NCBI GenBank assembly: GCA_028023455.1
Contig: JAQFVV010000514.1
Coordinates: 62,001 to 126,000, forward strand
Reading direction: 5' to 3'
Source of the DNA: Epiperipatus broadwayi
Lineage: Eukaryota; Onychophora; Udeonychophora; Euonychophora; Peripatidae
Length of the DNA: 64,000 bases
Below are positions 36,322-46,410 of the stretch, piece by piece. The notes beneath the pieces were generated by a model. That model was given only the letters and a program-made list of their open reading frames with translations, was not told the origin of the DNA and did not search any database. Made by a program: the position numbers and the translations under genes. Each line of letters opens with the position of its first letter. The stretch's first letter is position 1.

Positions 36322-36592
36322 TAAGCCAATAAACATCACATAATCACCATTTCCTATACTTGATTATAACTGTTATTAAAACAGGCAAAACTCTCTATAC
36401 GTATTGCCACTCAGTGCAAGCCAGAGTAATCAATGGATGCCAGAAGGCCACAAGCCAGAAACTAGTCTGGGGATATTGGATGAGTAGGCACTAGATGGGG
36501 ATTTTATGCTCAAGCCTTCTGGCATCTATTGATTACTCTGGTTTGCACTGAGTGGCAATATGTATAGAGAGTTTTGCCTGTTTTAATAGTGG
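36322..36592. mobile_element. MITE family M, inserted into LINE
   Basis: Has both outer ends (taagccaataaacatcacat; gttttgcctgttttaata) but an internal deletion that joins ccagaaggc to cacaagccagaaactagtc. Lies between the endonuclease and polymerase parts of the LINE at 34800-37740, so it is younger than that insertion. Confidence 0.8.
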
Positions 36593-37033
36593 TTATCTTT
36601 GTTTACTTGTTATTTATTATTATATAGCTTTTTTTATAGCACTCTTCTATATTTCATTATGATTACTCTCTTTTTAGTAATAGTTTAATCTTTTCTGCTT
36701 ATCGCTAAAATAACTTTTATTCAAAGACTAAGATGTTGCTCTATATTTTTAAACTTTATATTTTCTTTTATAGTCTTCTTTCTCAATTCACAGTTATATT
36801 ATTGTTTTTAAAGGATCAATTCTAAAAAGTTTCATATTTGTTTCTTATGCATGCATCGGCTTGTCTGAGTAGATAATTTACTGGTCAATTGCATTTTTGC
36901 TACCAACTATTTTTGTGGCAGTTCTTAATAAATTATAGGCTATTTTCTTATTGATATCAGTTAAATTTCAACCATCTTCAAAGTTTGTCAATATTTTAAT
37001 ATGATGATGTCAAGTGTTAATAACTGTTCTTTT

Positions 37034-37720
37034 TAATAGTTTTCATCTCTATTTTTTCATTAAACCATATTTTTCATATCATTAATTGACAATCACTTAT
37101 GTTGAATCTATTAAATTTTTTTTTATTTCTGATATATATTCTGTTAGTCAAAATAAAATCTAGTTCTATTGTATTTTCATTTGAATATTTCTCTGTATAT
37201 TTTAGTTTAGTATTTCTCTAAAAGAAAGAATTCACAGTATACAATTTTTCTTTTTCTGCATTATTCACAAGTCTGTATTTTCTATTATTTTTATCATCGT
37301 AACCAAATTTATCCACAACACTTTTATCTTTCAATTATTTTCCAATTTTAGTATTAAATTTTTATCAAGCTTCAATAATCTGTTTTTTTTAATAGTTTTC
37401 ACCTCTATTTTTTTATTAACCCATATCTGACATCTTATTGACAATCACTTCCTTGAATCTATTAAGAACATTTCAATTTTGAAATACATATTTTCTGTTA
37501 GTCACAATAAAATTCAGTTCTACCGTAGTTTTATTTGAATGCTTCTCTGCACATTTTGGTATTTTTTGAAAAGAAAAAAAAGCATAGTATACAATTCTTC
37601 TTTTGCTGGAAATTTCATAAGCCTGTGTCTTCGGTAGTTTTATCATCATAACCAATGTTTCCCACAATACTTTTATATCCTCCATTTATTTTCCAATTCA
37701 ACATTAAACTTGTCTATGGC
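37034..37720 (-). repeat. Tandem duplication of LINE endonuclease segment
   Basis: Blocks 37034-37370 and 37393-37720 are alike for most of their length (ttttcatctctatttttt vs ttttcacctctatttttt; ttctgttagtcaaaataaaa vs ttctgttagtcacaataaaa), with a period of about 355 bp. Both encode the same endonuclease C-terminal part on the minus strand, so the duplication arose after LINE insertion or in a rearranged source copy. Confidence 0.8.
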
Positions 37721-37931
37721 AATTTTAAAATGTTGTTTGTTGGGTTGAAAACCATGTATCCTTAAGTATACATATTTACAAAGAGCATGCAATATATATA
37801 TATATATTATTATTTTTCAAATTTCTTTTTTTAAAATTAGTATAAAAATTGTGATTAATATTGTAGTTATAAACTTATTTATATAATAGAAATAAAATGT
37901 CCGTTAATTAGAGCAAAATTGTAATCATAAT

Positions 37932-38149
37932 AAAAATAATAAATATAACGGTAATAAACTATTATAAACAATCTTTCAATCTGTAGAAGTACTTTCGGTT
38001 AATTTCTTAAAATTGCCTCAACTGCCATTAATTTTTTTTATTTTAAATTTAACGGCAGTTGAGGCAGGTTTAAGAAATTAACCGAAAGTACTTCTGCGGA
38101 TTGAAAAACTCTTTATAATATTTTATTACCGTTATATTTATTTTTATTA
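37932..38149. mobile_element. Hairpin MITE-like element, about 100-bp arms
   Basis: agtactttcggttaatttct is mirrored by agaaattaaccgaaagtact, and tgcctcaactgcc by ggcagttgaggca. The outer ends aaatataacggtaataa and ttattaccgttatattt also pair. A small AT-rich loop lies near 38035. Confidence 0.9.
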
Positions 38150-38404
38150 AACTTGTTTATATGTATATAATTAAAAAGTTTTTCACCAGGATAATTTATT
38201 TTGATATGATGTGAAAATGTAATTATTAAAATATTAGGTACTTGAAAGCATCTATCAATTCTAAAAATCTCATATATGAATTCTCTACGCTTTTTTTTTT
38301 TTTTCTAGAAAAAATGTTTTTCTAAAATATATATATAATTTTTATGAAAAAATGTGTAAATAAAAATTACAAGTGTTATCATCATATTGAAAATACCTTT
38401 GACA

Positions 38405-38895
38405 AATAGAATGAAAAGTCTGAGTTCAAATCCCTTATAATTACATTATATTTAGTGCAAATAGTATACATATATTTAAATATTACACATTCATCCTGTA
38501 TTTTGCTCATCCTCTTCTGTATAATTAAATGGACATATTAAGCTCCTATGTGTGAGGGTTCAGATTAATTTAAAGTCAACATGGGTATGACAATAATATG
38601 ATCATTTTATCATTGGATTTTCAATGAAATGGACGGCTTAACGGTTGGAGAGTGGAGAAGATTGAAGCATGCCCGTTAACGTTTGAAGATTTGCTATCTT
38701 AATATAAACTGAGCACTGACTGTATATAAGTGTGGGAGATGATGATCTGGATCAACCGATGAGTGCTGGTTTAGCACAAAATACGTATATTGGAGATCAT
38801 TTATATTTTTCACATGTATATAGTCATATGTATCAGTGATATAGGATGGATTGGATAGATGTAGGGAGCTTGAAAGTCTGAGTTCAAATTTCTTA
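38405..38895 (+). repeat. Hammerhead-tRNA-like repeat, more than one unit length
   Basis: Opens with the tail of a preceding unit (agtctgagttcaaatccc at about 38417) and then runs through a whole unit to the same tail (38876 onward), giving a period of 458 bp. The first tail with no unit before it suggests a permuted or truncated dimer. The ribozyme inside is mutated. Confidence 0.8.
38741..38802 (+). ncRNA. Hammerhead ribozyme motif, core mutated
   Basis: ccgatgag replaces ctgatgag and aaaa replaces gaaa, while stem II gtgct/agcac is preserved and stem III ATA/TAT with a CG loop is perfect. Inactive by core substitutions. Confidence 0.65.
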
Positions 38896-38925
38896 TAGTT
38901 ACAATATAACACATTATACACATGC

Positions 38926-39010
38926 AAACTTTCCATATGGTGCCACCTAGTGTAAGTCTTAGCCATCAACTTAGGTAAGCAAAGAAATCGATGATCATGT
39001 GATGTTTTAG
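38926..39010. mobile_element. MITE family M-like remnant
   Basis: Holds caaactttccatatggtgcc, then a tagtgtaag segment and gatcatgtgatgttt, the two ends of family M with nearly all the middle gone. It abuts the hammerhead repeat. Confidence 0.45.
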
Positions 39011-39011
39011 T

Positions 39012-39800
39012 CATATTGTACACATGCATTATGATATCATTTTTTTCTCTTTGTATTCCATTATTTGAAGAAAAAAAAAAGACCAAATCAATAATAATTA
39101 TTTTAATTTAAAAGTTATTTTTAAAATGTATATAAAAAGTCAATAAATTAAACATTGTAATATAAATTTGTAATGTTTTTTTTTATCGATTTATATGACA
39201 TAATAATCAATTAGAATATTATTAAATTTTAAATTACAATATTATAGCACCCAAGTTGTTTAAATTAGAAATATTATTGTACTTTATTTTACTATATTTT
39301 AACAATCGTTAACTATAGTGGTACTGAGAGGATGGTTAACACTAATAGTCAATTGCCAGCCAACATCAAGTGTCATAACTACTGATTATGATCATAAATA
39401 TACAAGCGATAATACATCAACTATAAATTTAAGAGATAAACTGCTTTAAAATTAATTTTCTAAAATTTGAATAATTTAGCAAAAATCCATTATTAAAAGC
39501 TTACAAAAATTGCATACAGATAATTTCAAAACACTTATATTATTGGCGATGAAAATATAATCAAAGTCTTTCAATAAGCTAAAAATAAGCTCCTTAGCAC
39601 ATCCTTCAATAAAGTACTGATTGTAAAAAGATTCGTGCAGTATCTTATCCTAATAATTGTAAGCCTTTTAACTATTTATATAGTAATATTTTTTATGTAT
39701 GTTTCTCTTCAGAAAATAAGTAAATATAATCATATAAACTTTATACAGTGAAGTTTAATATATAGGATATAAAATAAAATCATCACCAGAAATAGTATTC
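39012..39800. other. AT-rich non-coding stretch
   Basis: No features recognised. Confidence 0.5.
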
Positions 39801-41000
39801 TGTTCTATGGACAGATCCAGAGAGCCGTCACATCACAAATTCATCCATTTCCCCACTCCATTCTCTTCATCACCCAACTCTTCAATTCCACGTATCTCTT
39901 TCCATCTCTTATATCATCCAGAAAAGTCAAGCTTTACTATACTTGTTTCCACTCACCATTTCCTCCAAAACATCTTTTATTAAACTATTCTTCTTAACAT
40001 ATGTCCAATCCAGTTTCTCCTTTTATCTCTAATTTCCTCAATCAATCTTCTTTTTTAATTTACTCTTTTCAAAACTTCTTCATTTGCCATTTTATTTATC
40101 CAATTAATTATTTTCATTCTTTTGTATAACTATATCTCAAAGGTTTCCAATCTTGTCCTAATTTTATTACTCATTGACTATGCTTCACAACCATATAATA
40201 GTACACTCAACACCTGTCAATTAATCTTTTCCTTAATTTGTTCTTCAAAGGTCCACAAAATATTTTCTTTCTCTTAATAAATGCCACCTTTGCCAATGCT
40301 ATTCTTCTTTTAACTTCATCTTTTCTTCTTTCATCCTCAAACAACCAACTACCTAAATATTTAAATTTATTTACCTGTTGAACTATATTATCATACATTT
40401 CTACTAATAGTATTTTTGTATTCTTTCCTATCCATAAATACTTTGGCTTTTCAACATTAATCATCATTCCATATTCTGAAGATTCTTTTCATTGACAGTT
40501 ATAAGAACCATACTACATCCAAATCTTATACATTTTATTACTCTATCTTCAATATTAACTCCTCTATATTCTAAATATTTATTTAATATGTCTTCTAAAT
40601 AAATATTAAAGAGCATAAGTGAGAATATGCCTTCCTTGTCTAATTCCTCTCTCTATATTCACTTCATCAGTCTTATTATTGTCTAATCTGGTTCTTATTC
40701 TTTGTCCAGTATTCCTATTATAAATCAGTCTTCTTTCTTTCCAAAATACTCCCTTATTTTTTAAGATGGTCACAATTTTAGTCCAGTTTACTCTATCAAA
40801 TGATTTTTCCAAATCCATGAAACATATACCAATTCCTTTATTTTTTTTTTAATATATCTGCAATTTTTCTAACAGCACCAATAGCATCTCTTGTACTTTT
40901 CCCTCTCTGAAACCAAACTGTCCTTCTCCAATATAATATTCTACCTTCCCATAAATTCTTTGAGTTAATATTGTCAATACATAATATGAAGAAATTCATA
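39800..41000 (-). pseudogene. LINE reverse transcriptase, decayed copy
   Basis: Reads from 41000 down. GEGQFGFREGKSTRDAIGAV and the palm A motif DLEKSFDRVNW come first, then ERGIRQG and LFNIYLEDI. The catalytic box (normally FADD-like) is degraded near 40,500. Then KFKYLGSWLFEDERRKDEV and the basic C-terminal region with HMLRR near 39,960. All parts are collinear, but several stops and frameshifts separate them. The endonuclease is absent. This is a different family from 34800-37740, since the palm motif is DLEKSFDRVNW rather than IDYKKSFDSI. Confidence 0.85.
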
Positions 41001-41330
41001 TCAACACATTTTTTATGGATTCAGTACAATGCAATATAATATTTTAATCTTCTAAAATAACTGACAGTTTCAATTGTTCAACAATCTATGTTAGGACTGT
41101 AAATACACAACACAACAAAGTAGCAAAAAAATATTTACAAAAAATTAAATGTAATTGATTTCTTTCAAAATAGATTTTTTATATTAATTATAATATTTGT
41201 GCTTAAACACTTTATTTTAATTATATCTAATTATAAATTTAAATGAGTTCTGATGTGCCTTAAATAATTTATAGCTTTGTAACATATATTATTTTGGAAA
41301 ATATTACATTTAAAATACTAGTGTAGTCAA

Positions 41331-41403
41331 GCGTTGGTGGCCGAGTGGTTAGCACAGCTGCCTTAAAAGTAGTTGTCCCGGGGTTCGCTTCCTGGCCGAT
41401 GCT
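41331..41403 (+). repeat. tRNA-Gly-like mini-SINE, diverged
   Basis: gcgttggtggccgagtggtt start, B box ggttcgcttcctgg and TTTGACACAT plus A-rich end. The anticodon region (gccttaaaagtag) is mutated so no anticodon can be assigned. Confidence 0.75.
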
Positions 41404-41477
41404 TTGACACATAAAAATAAAATATTAGTGTAGTTATCATTAAACCTTTTAAATAAATAATTCTTCTGTAAATATAT

Positions 41478-41914
41478 AATACAAATATAATATAACAATT
41501 TGTCAATTGTTAATACAGAGTTACTTTAATATAAATAAATAAAATAATAACTAAATAATATTTCCAAGCGCTTTCAATTCTTACGAGTCCTTATCAAGTC
41601 AGTGTAAAAAATTCTATTTTCTTCTAGGTGATGAATTTAACATTTCATTGTATTGGCCAGGAACAACTAATCTTATACAAAATTTATCGTGTGCTATGAA
41701 TTCGAAATTAACCAGCTTTCCGATTAGTTGATCCTGGCCAATACAATGAAATGTTAAATTCATCACCTAGGAGAAAATATAGTTTTTTACACTGTCTTGA
41801 TAAGGACTCTTAAGAGTTGACAGCGCTTAGAAATATTATTTAATTATTATTTTATTTCTTTATATTAAAGTAACTCTATAATAACAATTGACGAATTGTT
41901 ATATTATATTTGCA
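41478..41914. mobile_element. Long hairpin MITE-like element, about 200-bp arms
   Basis: Outer ends with aatataatataacaatttgt and acgaattgttatattatatt, and inner parts such as gatgaatttaacatttcatt and aatgaaatgttaaattcatc, pair along nearly the whole length. The unpaired loop near 41,690 is only about 40 nt. No coding capacity. Confidence 0.9.
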
Positions 41915-42536
41915 TTAAATCTTTTTTATATTTTTGAATTCATAACAATTTATACATTTAAATTATTTAAAAGTTGTTCTTTTTGAAAACTTTTTTCATG
42001 ATCTAAAACTGTTTTAATTTGTTGAAGAATGAAATATAATATTATTTAACAGAATGTATTCAATACCATAAATATTTTTTTAAAAAGCCAGACAACTGTT
42101 ATTAAATTCATAGAACAATCTTTTAGATATATATTGAATAATTTGAATACACTAAAACTAAACTTCTTTCAACTATATATTTTGATAAAATTTGGTTAAA
42201 ATTTATTAGATAATCATATATTTGTAGCAGAAAATTTATAATTTAAATCAGATCTCCCATAATTAATATCAATAACACCATTATACATGAATAACATTTA
42301 GTATACTATAAAAATTCCATAAGTTTCTTCAATAAATGAAGCAAGAGATTTACCAAATATTCCAAAGTAAAACAATTTCTTCACAATAATCTTTAATAAA
42401 TCAAAAAAAAAAAATTATATAAGTAATGGCAAAGCAAGTTAAAGAAATTCATCCGAGATAATCTAGACTTAATAAGTAATTCCAGATAATAAATATTAAC
42501 AAATGAAATAATAGCATTAGAACAAGTATTTGTCAA
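41915..42536. other. AT-rich non-coding stretch
   Basis: No features recognised. Confidence 0.5.
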
Positions 42537-42603
42537 GCGTTGTTGGCCTAGTGGTTAGCATAGCTGCCTTCTGCTGGCCTGGGTTTGCTTCCCGGTCAAC
42601 GCT
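42537..42603 (+). repeat. tRNA-Gly-derived mini-SINE with anticodon-arm deletion
   Basis: gcgttgttggcctagtggtt, then gctgccttctgctggcctgg, where the anticodon loop is shortened, and ttcccggtcaacgc. It is flanked by TGTCAA and TTTTGACATATG plus poly-A. Confidence 0.8.
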
Positions 42604-42779
42604 TTTGACATATGAAAAAAAACAAACAACTAGTATTATCACAATGCAAAAATATTTTTTTGTAAACAATGTTGACAAATAAAAAGAATATGAAATAAAT
42701 TTAAAAGAAAAAAGTATTGTTTTTGTTTAATTCAAATTCACTAACGAATAATTAAAAGCTAAGCATTTGCTAATTTTCA

Positions 42780-42839
42780 CAATGGCAAAATTCTATACAG
42801 TAGCGCCACCCATTACAAGCCAGAGTAATCAATGGATCA
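42780..42839. mobile_element. MITE family M, left-end fragment
   Basis: ggcaaaattctatacagtag followed by caagccagagtaatcaatgg. Only about 60 bp remain. Confidence 0.5.
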
Positions 42840-42969
42840 TTTGCTAATTAAAAGTAAATCACTATTAATAATTTGAAGACAACTATAAGACAATGCAGCT
42901 TAGGATAAAGCAATATCATTTGTAAAATAACAAAAACAAAGTAATTAAAAATAAATTAGAAGTTAAAAC

Positions 42970-43235
42970 ATCATGATGAACTATAATAAAATAAGAGAAA
43001 CAGAAATATTCATTGCCTGTTTACTATCTTTTAAATAGTCTTCAAATTTACAAGCAAAAAGACTACAAAAAACATATGAAAGAAATACCTTAGATAAATT
43101 TAAATATACAGCAACAGAATCAAGATCATTATTTAATGGTGACATCAAATTGTGTAAAAGATTATAAAAGACATCCAATGTATTTCTATCAGCAATAAAA
43201 CCATTGACATCATTTTTCTTTATTCCTTATTTTAC
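42970..43235 (-). pseudogene. LINE reverse transcriptase fragment (jockey/CR1-like)
   Basis: Minus strand reads NGFIADRNTLDVFYNLLHN and then AVYLNLSKVF, matching the region from the conserved GF of the polymerase to motif A (normally YLDLSKAFDTV-like) in jockey/CR1-type LINEs. The catalytic aspartate is changed to N. The rest of the polymerase is not recognisable. Confidence 0.55.
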
Positions 43236-43620
43236 CTTGGTTAAAGTCCATTTTTTCTACTTTTATTTGTGGTCATATTTTCTCTTTTTGTTTTGGATTG
43301 TAATATTGTTTATTCATAAAAAGTTACTGAACAAAATATTTTTTATTTGAAATCATTTTAAACTCACATTGGCTATAAGTGATGTGATTCTTCTATCAAT
43401 TTTCTAATAACTTCATTTCATATTATTTAAATTTAACAGGTGATTATCTGAGTATCTTTAATACTATGTTTTTATTTTTCAAAAATCAAATTAGTTTGAA
43501 TTTAGTATAAATTTTATGTTCCCCTTTTTAGGTTTAGGGGTATCTCTTACTGCTTGTAGTCTAAACAGCTATAAATTTTTTTTATCTTTTGCAAATGATG
43601 ACTTTTTTTTCTACTTTTAA
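43236..43620. other. AT-rich non-coding stretch
   Basis: No features recognised. Confidence 0.5.
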
Positions 43621-43623
43621 AGA

Positions 43624-43950
43624 CAAATATAAAACTTATATGTGGGATTCAAACTCAGACTTTCACATGACTTACAACTCTCAGTGCCATCTTATATTGC
43701 TGACCCACCAGATCACACACATGTTGAAAAGATAAATAATCACCAATATATATAGTTGGTCCAGATTACCATCTCCATACATGTATACAATCAGTATTCA
43801 GCTTTATATTAAGATAGCCAATCTTCATACTTTAATGGACAGGCTTCAAACTACTCCAACCCACAACTCTTCAGCCTTCCATTTCATTGGAAATCTGATG
43901 GAATGTTCAAATCCCATGTGAAAGTCTGAGTTTGAATCCCACATATATTA
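43624..43950 (-). repeat. Hammerhead-tRNA-like repeat, ribozyme deleted
   Basis: Inverted copy with the tail (ggattcaaactcagactttc), then agttggtccagattaccatc directly after ccaatatata: the ribozyme core and stem II are missing. The far end carries an inverted second tail (gtgaaagtctgagtttgaat), making it partly foldback. Confidence 0.7.
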
Positions 43951-44870
43951 CATATATAAATGCAAGTGTAAGCCTATACAATGTATTAATAAAACTTATT
44001 GTAACTATTGACAACAATGATAAAAAGCAAATTTATTTCATTATAATTACTGATTATAAGAAAGTAATCAATTGAATCCAGTTAAACAAAGGTAATGTTA
44101 TTTCTTCATTTTTATGATTATATATTGTAAATAATATTAGTAATAAAAAAAATCAAATTTGAAATATGTGTGTCAAATAAATGTTCTTCCTAGGAGCGGC
44201 ATGAGATTCCACTTGTAATCTGTATGTTTCTTAATCATGTTATAGCCATTGCAGGTTAAAATGGAAACAAATTTTTGTTGAAGAAAGCGAATATATTTTA
44301 AAATTCAAAATTACAAATATTGTAATCAAGTTTGTTGGGTTATAATATAACCAATTAAGGCATTGTTGTTTTGCTTTCACATTCAAATTTTGTATGTGGT
44401 GTATATGATTCTAATATATTCAGATATTTTTTTAAACTTCTGGTTTTAGTAATAATTTCTATGTAAGAAAAAAATATGTACAGTAAACTAACATTATAAA
44501 TAACCACAAAATAGTGAAGAAGAGCTAAAACTGCAAGCAATGCTATCTTAATGCCCCAGATGCTGCAAAATTTATGAAAAAGTCACTGATTTTCCTCAAA
44601 GGCATTAAACAGTTTAAAAATTCAATCAAATAATAGAAGTTAATCTAGAAGTATATAAAAAATAACAAGAGATCATTGTTTTGAAAATATTCCTTAGTGG
44701 TATAAGCTTTTAGGTATATAAGAAATAATGTCAGTACTTATGGGTAGATTAAATAAATAGGCAATAACAAGTATAAAACTTTATTTTTTAAAAGAATCTT
44801 TGACATTAAGCTATATAATTAGATTGCATGAACTTTATTTAAATTGTTAACTATATAAGAGAATTTAATG
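43951..44870. other. AT-rich non-coding stretch
   Basis: No features recognised. Confidence 0.5.
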
Positions 44871-44873
44871 GAA

Positions 44874-45075
44874 GTAAATTAATAATTTTTATTGGTCATT
44901 TATTAGTCTACACTACACTAATCTCACACAAGGCAGTTAAAAGTGGATAGAAACCAATCTTTCTCTTGTGTGAGAGTGGTATAGTGAAAGTTACACTGCA
45001 AATATATTATTTATTAAATGGATAATCTCTAGTTTAATGAATGACTAATAAAAATTATTAATAGACTTCCATTAA
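44874..45075. mobile_element. Small TIR element (MITE-like)
   Basis: ttaatggaagt and aataatttttattggtcat at the left are mirrored by atgactaataaaaattatt and acttccattaa at the right. An inner pair (aatctcacacaagg / cttgtgtgaga) exists too. Part of its interior recurs at 45294-45400. Confidence 0.75.
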
Positions 45076-45292
45076 ATGATTGGTGTCAAAGTTGTGAGGG
45101 CATTAAGTTTGACTCTTATCAGTTAAACTGTAGTAATTCCCATCTATATATACTGAGCAGTGATAAAATATATGTGTAAAAGATTGTGATCTGGGTCAAC
45201 TGCTGATGAATGCTGGTTCAGCATGAAATGTGCACCTTGGGGATTGTACATCTTCACATATCTTTGGTCATGTGTTTATGACTCCCCTCCAC
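45076..45292 (+). repeat. Diverged member of hammerhead repeat family
   Basis: Has tatatatactgagcagtgat, a hammerhead-like core and gtacatcttcacatat with tggtcatgtgt. The rest of the unit is unlike the main family, so it is an old or distinct subfamily. Confidence 0.6.
45186..45248 (+). ncRNA. Hammerhead ribozyme motif with compensatory change in stem II
   Basis: CTGATGA at 45203-45209 and a GAAA box are present. Stem II is atgct/agcat, a G-C to A-T change on both sides relative to the other copies. A CTG insertion lies between stem I and the core, and the base of stem III is unpaired (C where U is needed), so this copy should be inactive. Confidence 0.6.
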
Positions 45293-45293
45293 A

Positions 45294-45400
45294 AGGTGTT
45301 AAAAGGGGGTAGAAATCTGTTCATATCTTGTATGAGAGTGTTGTAATGAAAATTCCATTACAGGAATATTATTTATTAAGGGGGTAATCTCTAGACTAAT
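45294..45400 (+). repeat. Second copy of 44937-45040
   Basis: aggtgttaaaagggggtag, atcttgtatgagagtg and gtaatctctaga correspond to the interior of the small TIR element upstream, in direct orientation with moderate divergence. Confidence 0.65.
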
Positions 45401-45888
45401 ATAAGAGAACTGTATGATAAAGCAACTAACATTTCTTGCACTGGTACACTATCTGTTGGCATTTACAGAAAACATTATTAAACAAATCAACAATATATTT
45501 TTCATTACTGTATTACTTCACATTTAAGCCACCCTCAAATTTAAGCTGCAATAGGTTCTTAAAATTGGGGAAAAAATATAAAAATGATTTTTTAATAGGT
45601 ATTGAAAAATAATAAACATTTTTATTTACTTAAATAGAAACTAAAAGAAAAATGTGAGTTGGAAATTCCCACATAAACTGTGATCATGTGATACACGCAG
45701 TAGGATGAATGGGAAATTTCTGAATAAACTGCTATTAACAATCATTATACCTGGCACATGTATTGAGCATAAAGCAAAGTCGCGATCATTGGGATTGGGA
45801 GGTCGGCAGAAATACGGTATTAAAATATTCACTTTGAATTTACACCACATTCTAATTTTACATCTTCAAAATTTAGATAAAAAGTGCA
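45401..45888. other. Non-coding stretch
   Basis: Overlapping short frames on both strands at 45641-45896 have no family resemblance. Nothing else seen. Confidence 0.5.
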
Positions 45889-46410
45889 AAATTTGAAATA
45901 CAGGCATTCTTATACCTGGAACTTAATTGTAAATATAGGGGATTTGAACTCAGATTTTCAAGTAACCTTCAACTATTCACACTATCTCATACTACTGATA
46001 CATATGACCACACATGTAGAAAAGATAAATAATCACCAATATACTTATTTCGTGCTGAACCAGCACTCATCAGTTGGTCCAGATTATCTCTCATATATAT
46101 ATATAATCAGTACTAAATTTATATATTAAGATAGCAAATCTTTATTCTTTAATGGATAGGCTTCAATCTACTCCAACCTCCAACTCTTCAGCCATGCATC
46201 CCATTGAAAATCTGATGATAGAATGCCCAAATCTCATGCTGATGCCAATATTGTTGTTATGCCCATGTTGATCTCAAGTCACTCTGATCTCTTCATGTAT
46301 AGGACAGTGTCTGTTTAAATACATAGAAGAGGGATGGGCAGAATGCAGACTTAATGTGTAAGATTTGAAATACAGGCTTTCTTATACCTGGAACTTAATT
46401 GTAAATATAA
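45889..46410 (-). repeat. Hammerhead-tRNA-like repeat, one unit with direct terminal repeats
   Basis: The element starts and ends with the same block of about 45 bp (gaaatacaggc, ttcttatacctggaactta, ttgtaaatata) at 45893 and at 46364, a period of 471 bp. Between them, in reverse, are the tRNA-like tail, an intact ribozyme, the leader and the 5' part. This is the shape expected for an integrated circular or tandem-dimer template. No coding capacity. Best copy in the window. Confidence 0.85.
46029..46087 (-). ncRNA. Hammerhead ribozyme (type I), fully intact
   Basis: All conserved parts are present on the minus strand. CTGATGA; stem II gtgct/agcac with loop ggttc; GAAA; stem III ATA/TAT with a 2-nt loop; cleavage triplet ATA. 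Stem I pairs CCAA with TTGG, then a small internal loop and an outer ATAATC/GATTAT helix. The outer helix differs on both strands from that at 1123-1183 (AATGAT/ATCATT), so pairing is kept while sequence changes. Expected product: a 5'-OH RNA beginning TTGGTG. Confidence 0.85.

Larger units (their letters stand above)
34800..37740 (-). pseudogene. RTE-like LINE, long decayed copy with insertions
   Basis: Order on the minus strand fits a LINE polyprotein. Endonuclease C-terminal half (37.7-37.0 kb) with LNFIVTNRK and, in a second tandem copy, LDFILTNR. Reverse-transcriptase start (36290-36040) with ILIFKEIDKKNI. Palm motif FIDYKKSFDSI near 35,780. A catalytic block read as LFANN (normally FADD-like) near 35,460. 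GLKIN near 35,400, and a C-terminal tail to 34800. Many stops and frameshifts. A family-M MITE (36322-36592) splits endonuclease from polymerase, and a hairpin element (35869-36024) splits the polymerase. The endonuclease part is duplicated in tandem. The clade is inferred from motifs and the (TGA)n ends of its relatives. Confidence 0.75.

Noticed and set aside
43624-43950. Hammerhead ribozyme in this repeat copy
   Set aside because: The core and stem II are deleted; only flanking stem I sequence remains.
45641-45896. Overlapping frames of 60-70 codons on both strands
   Set aside because: No similarity to a known family, no supporting signals and both strands open at once.
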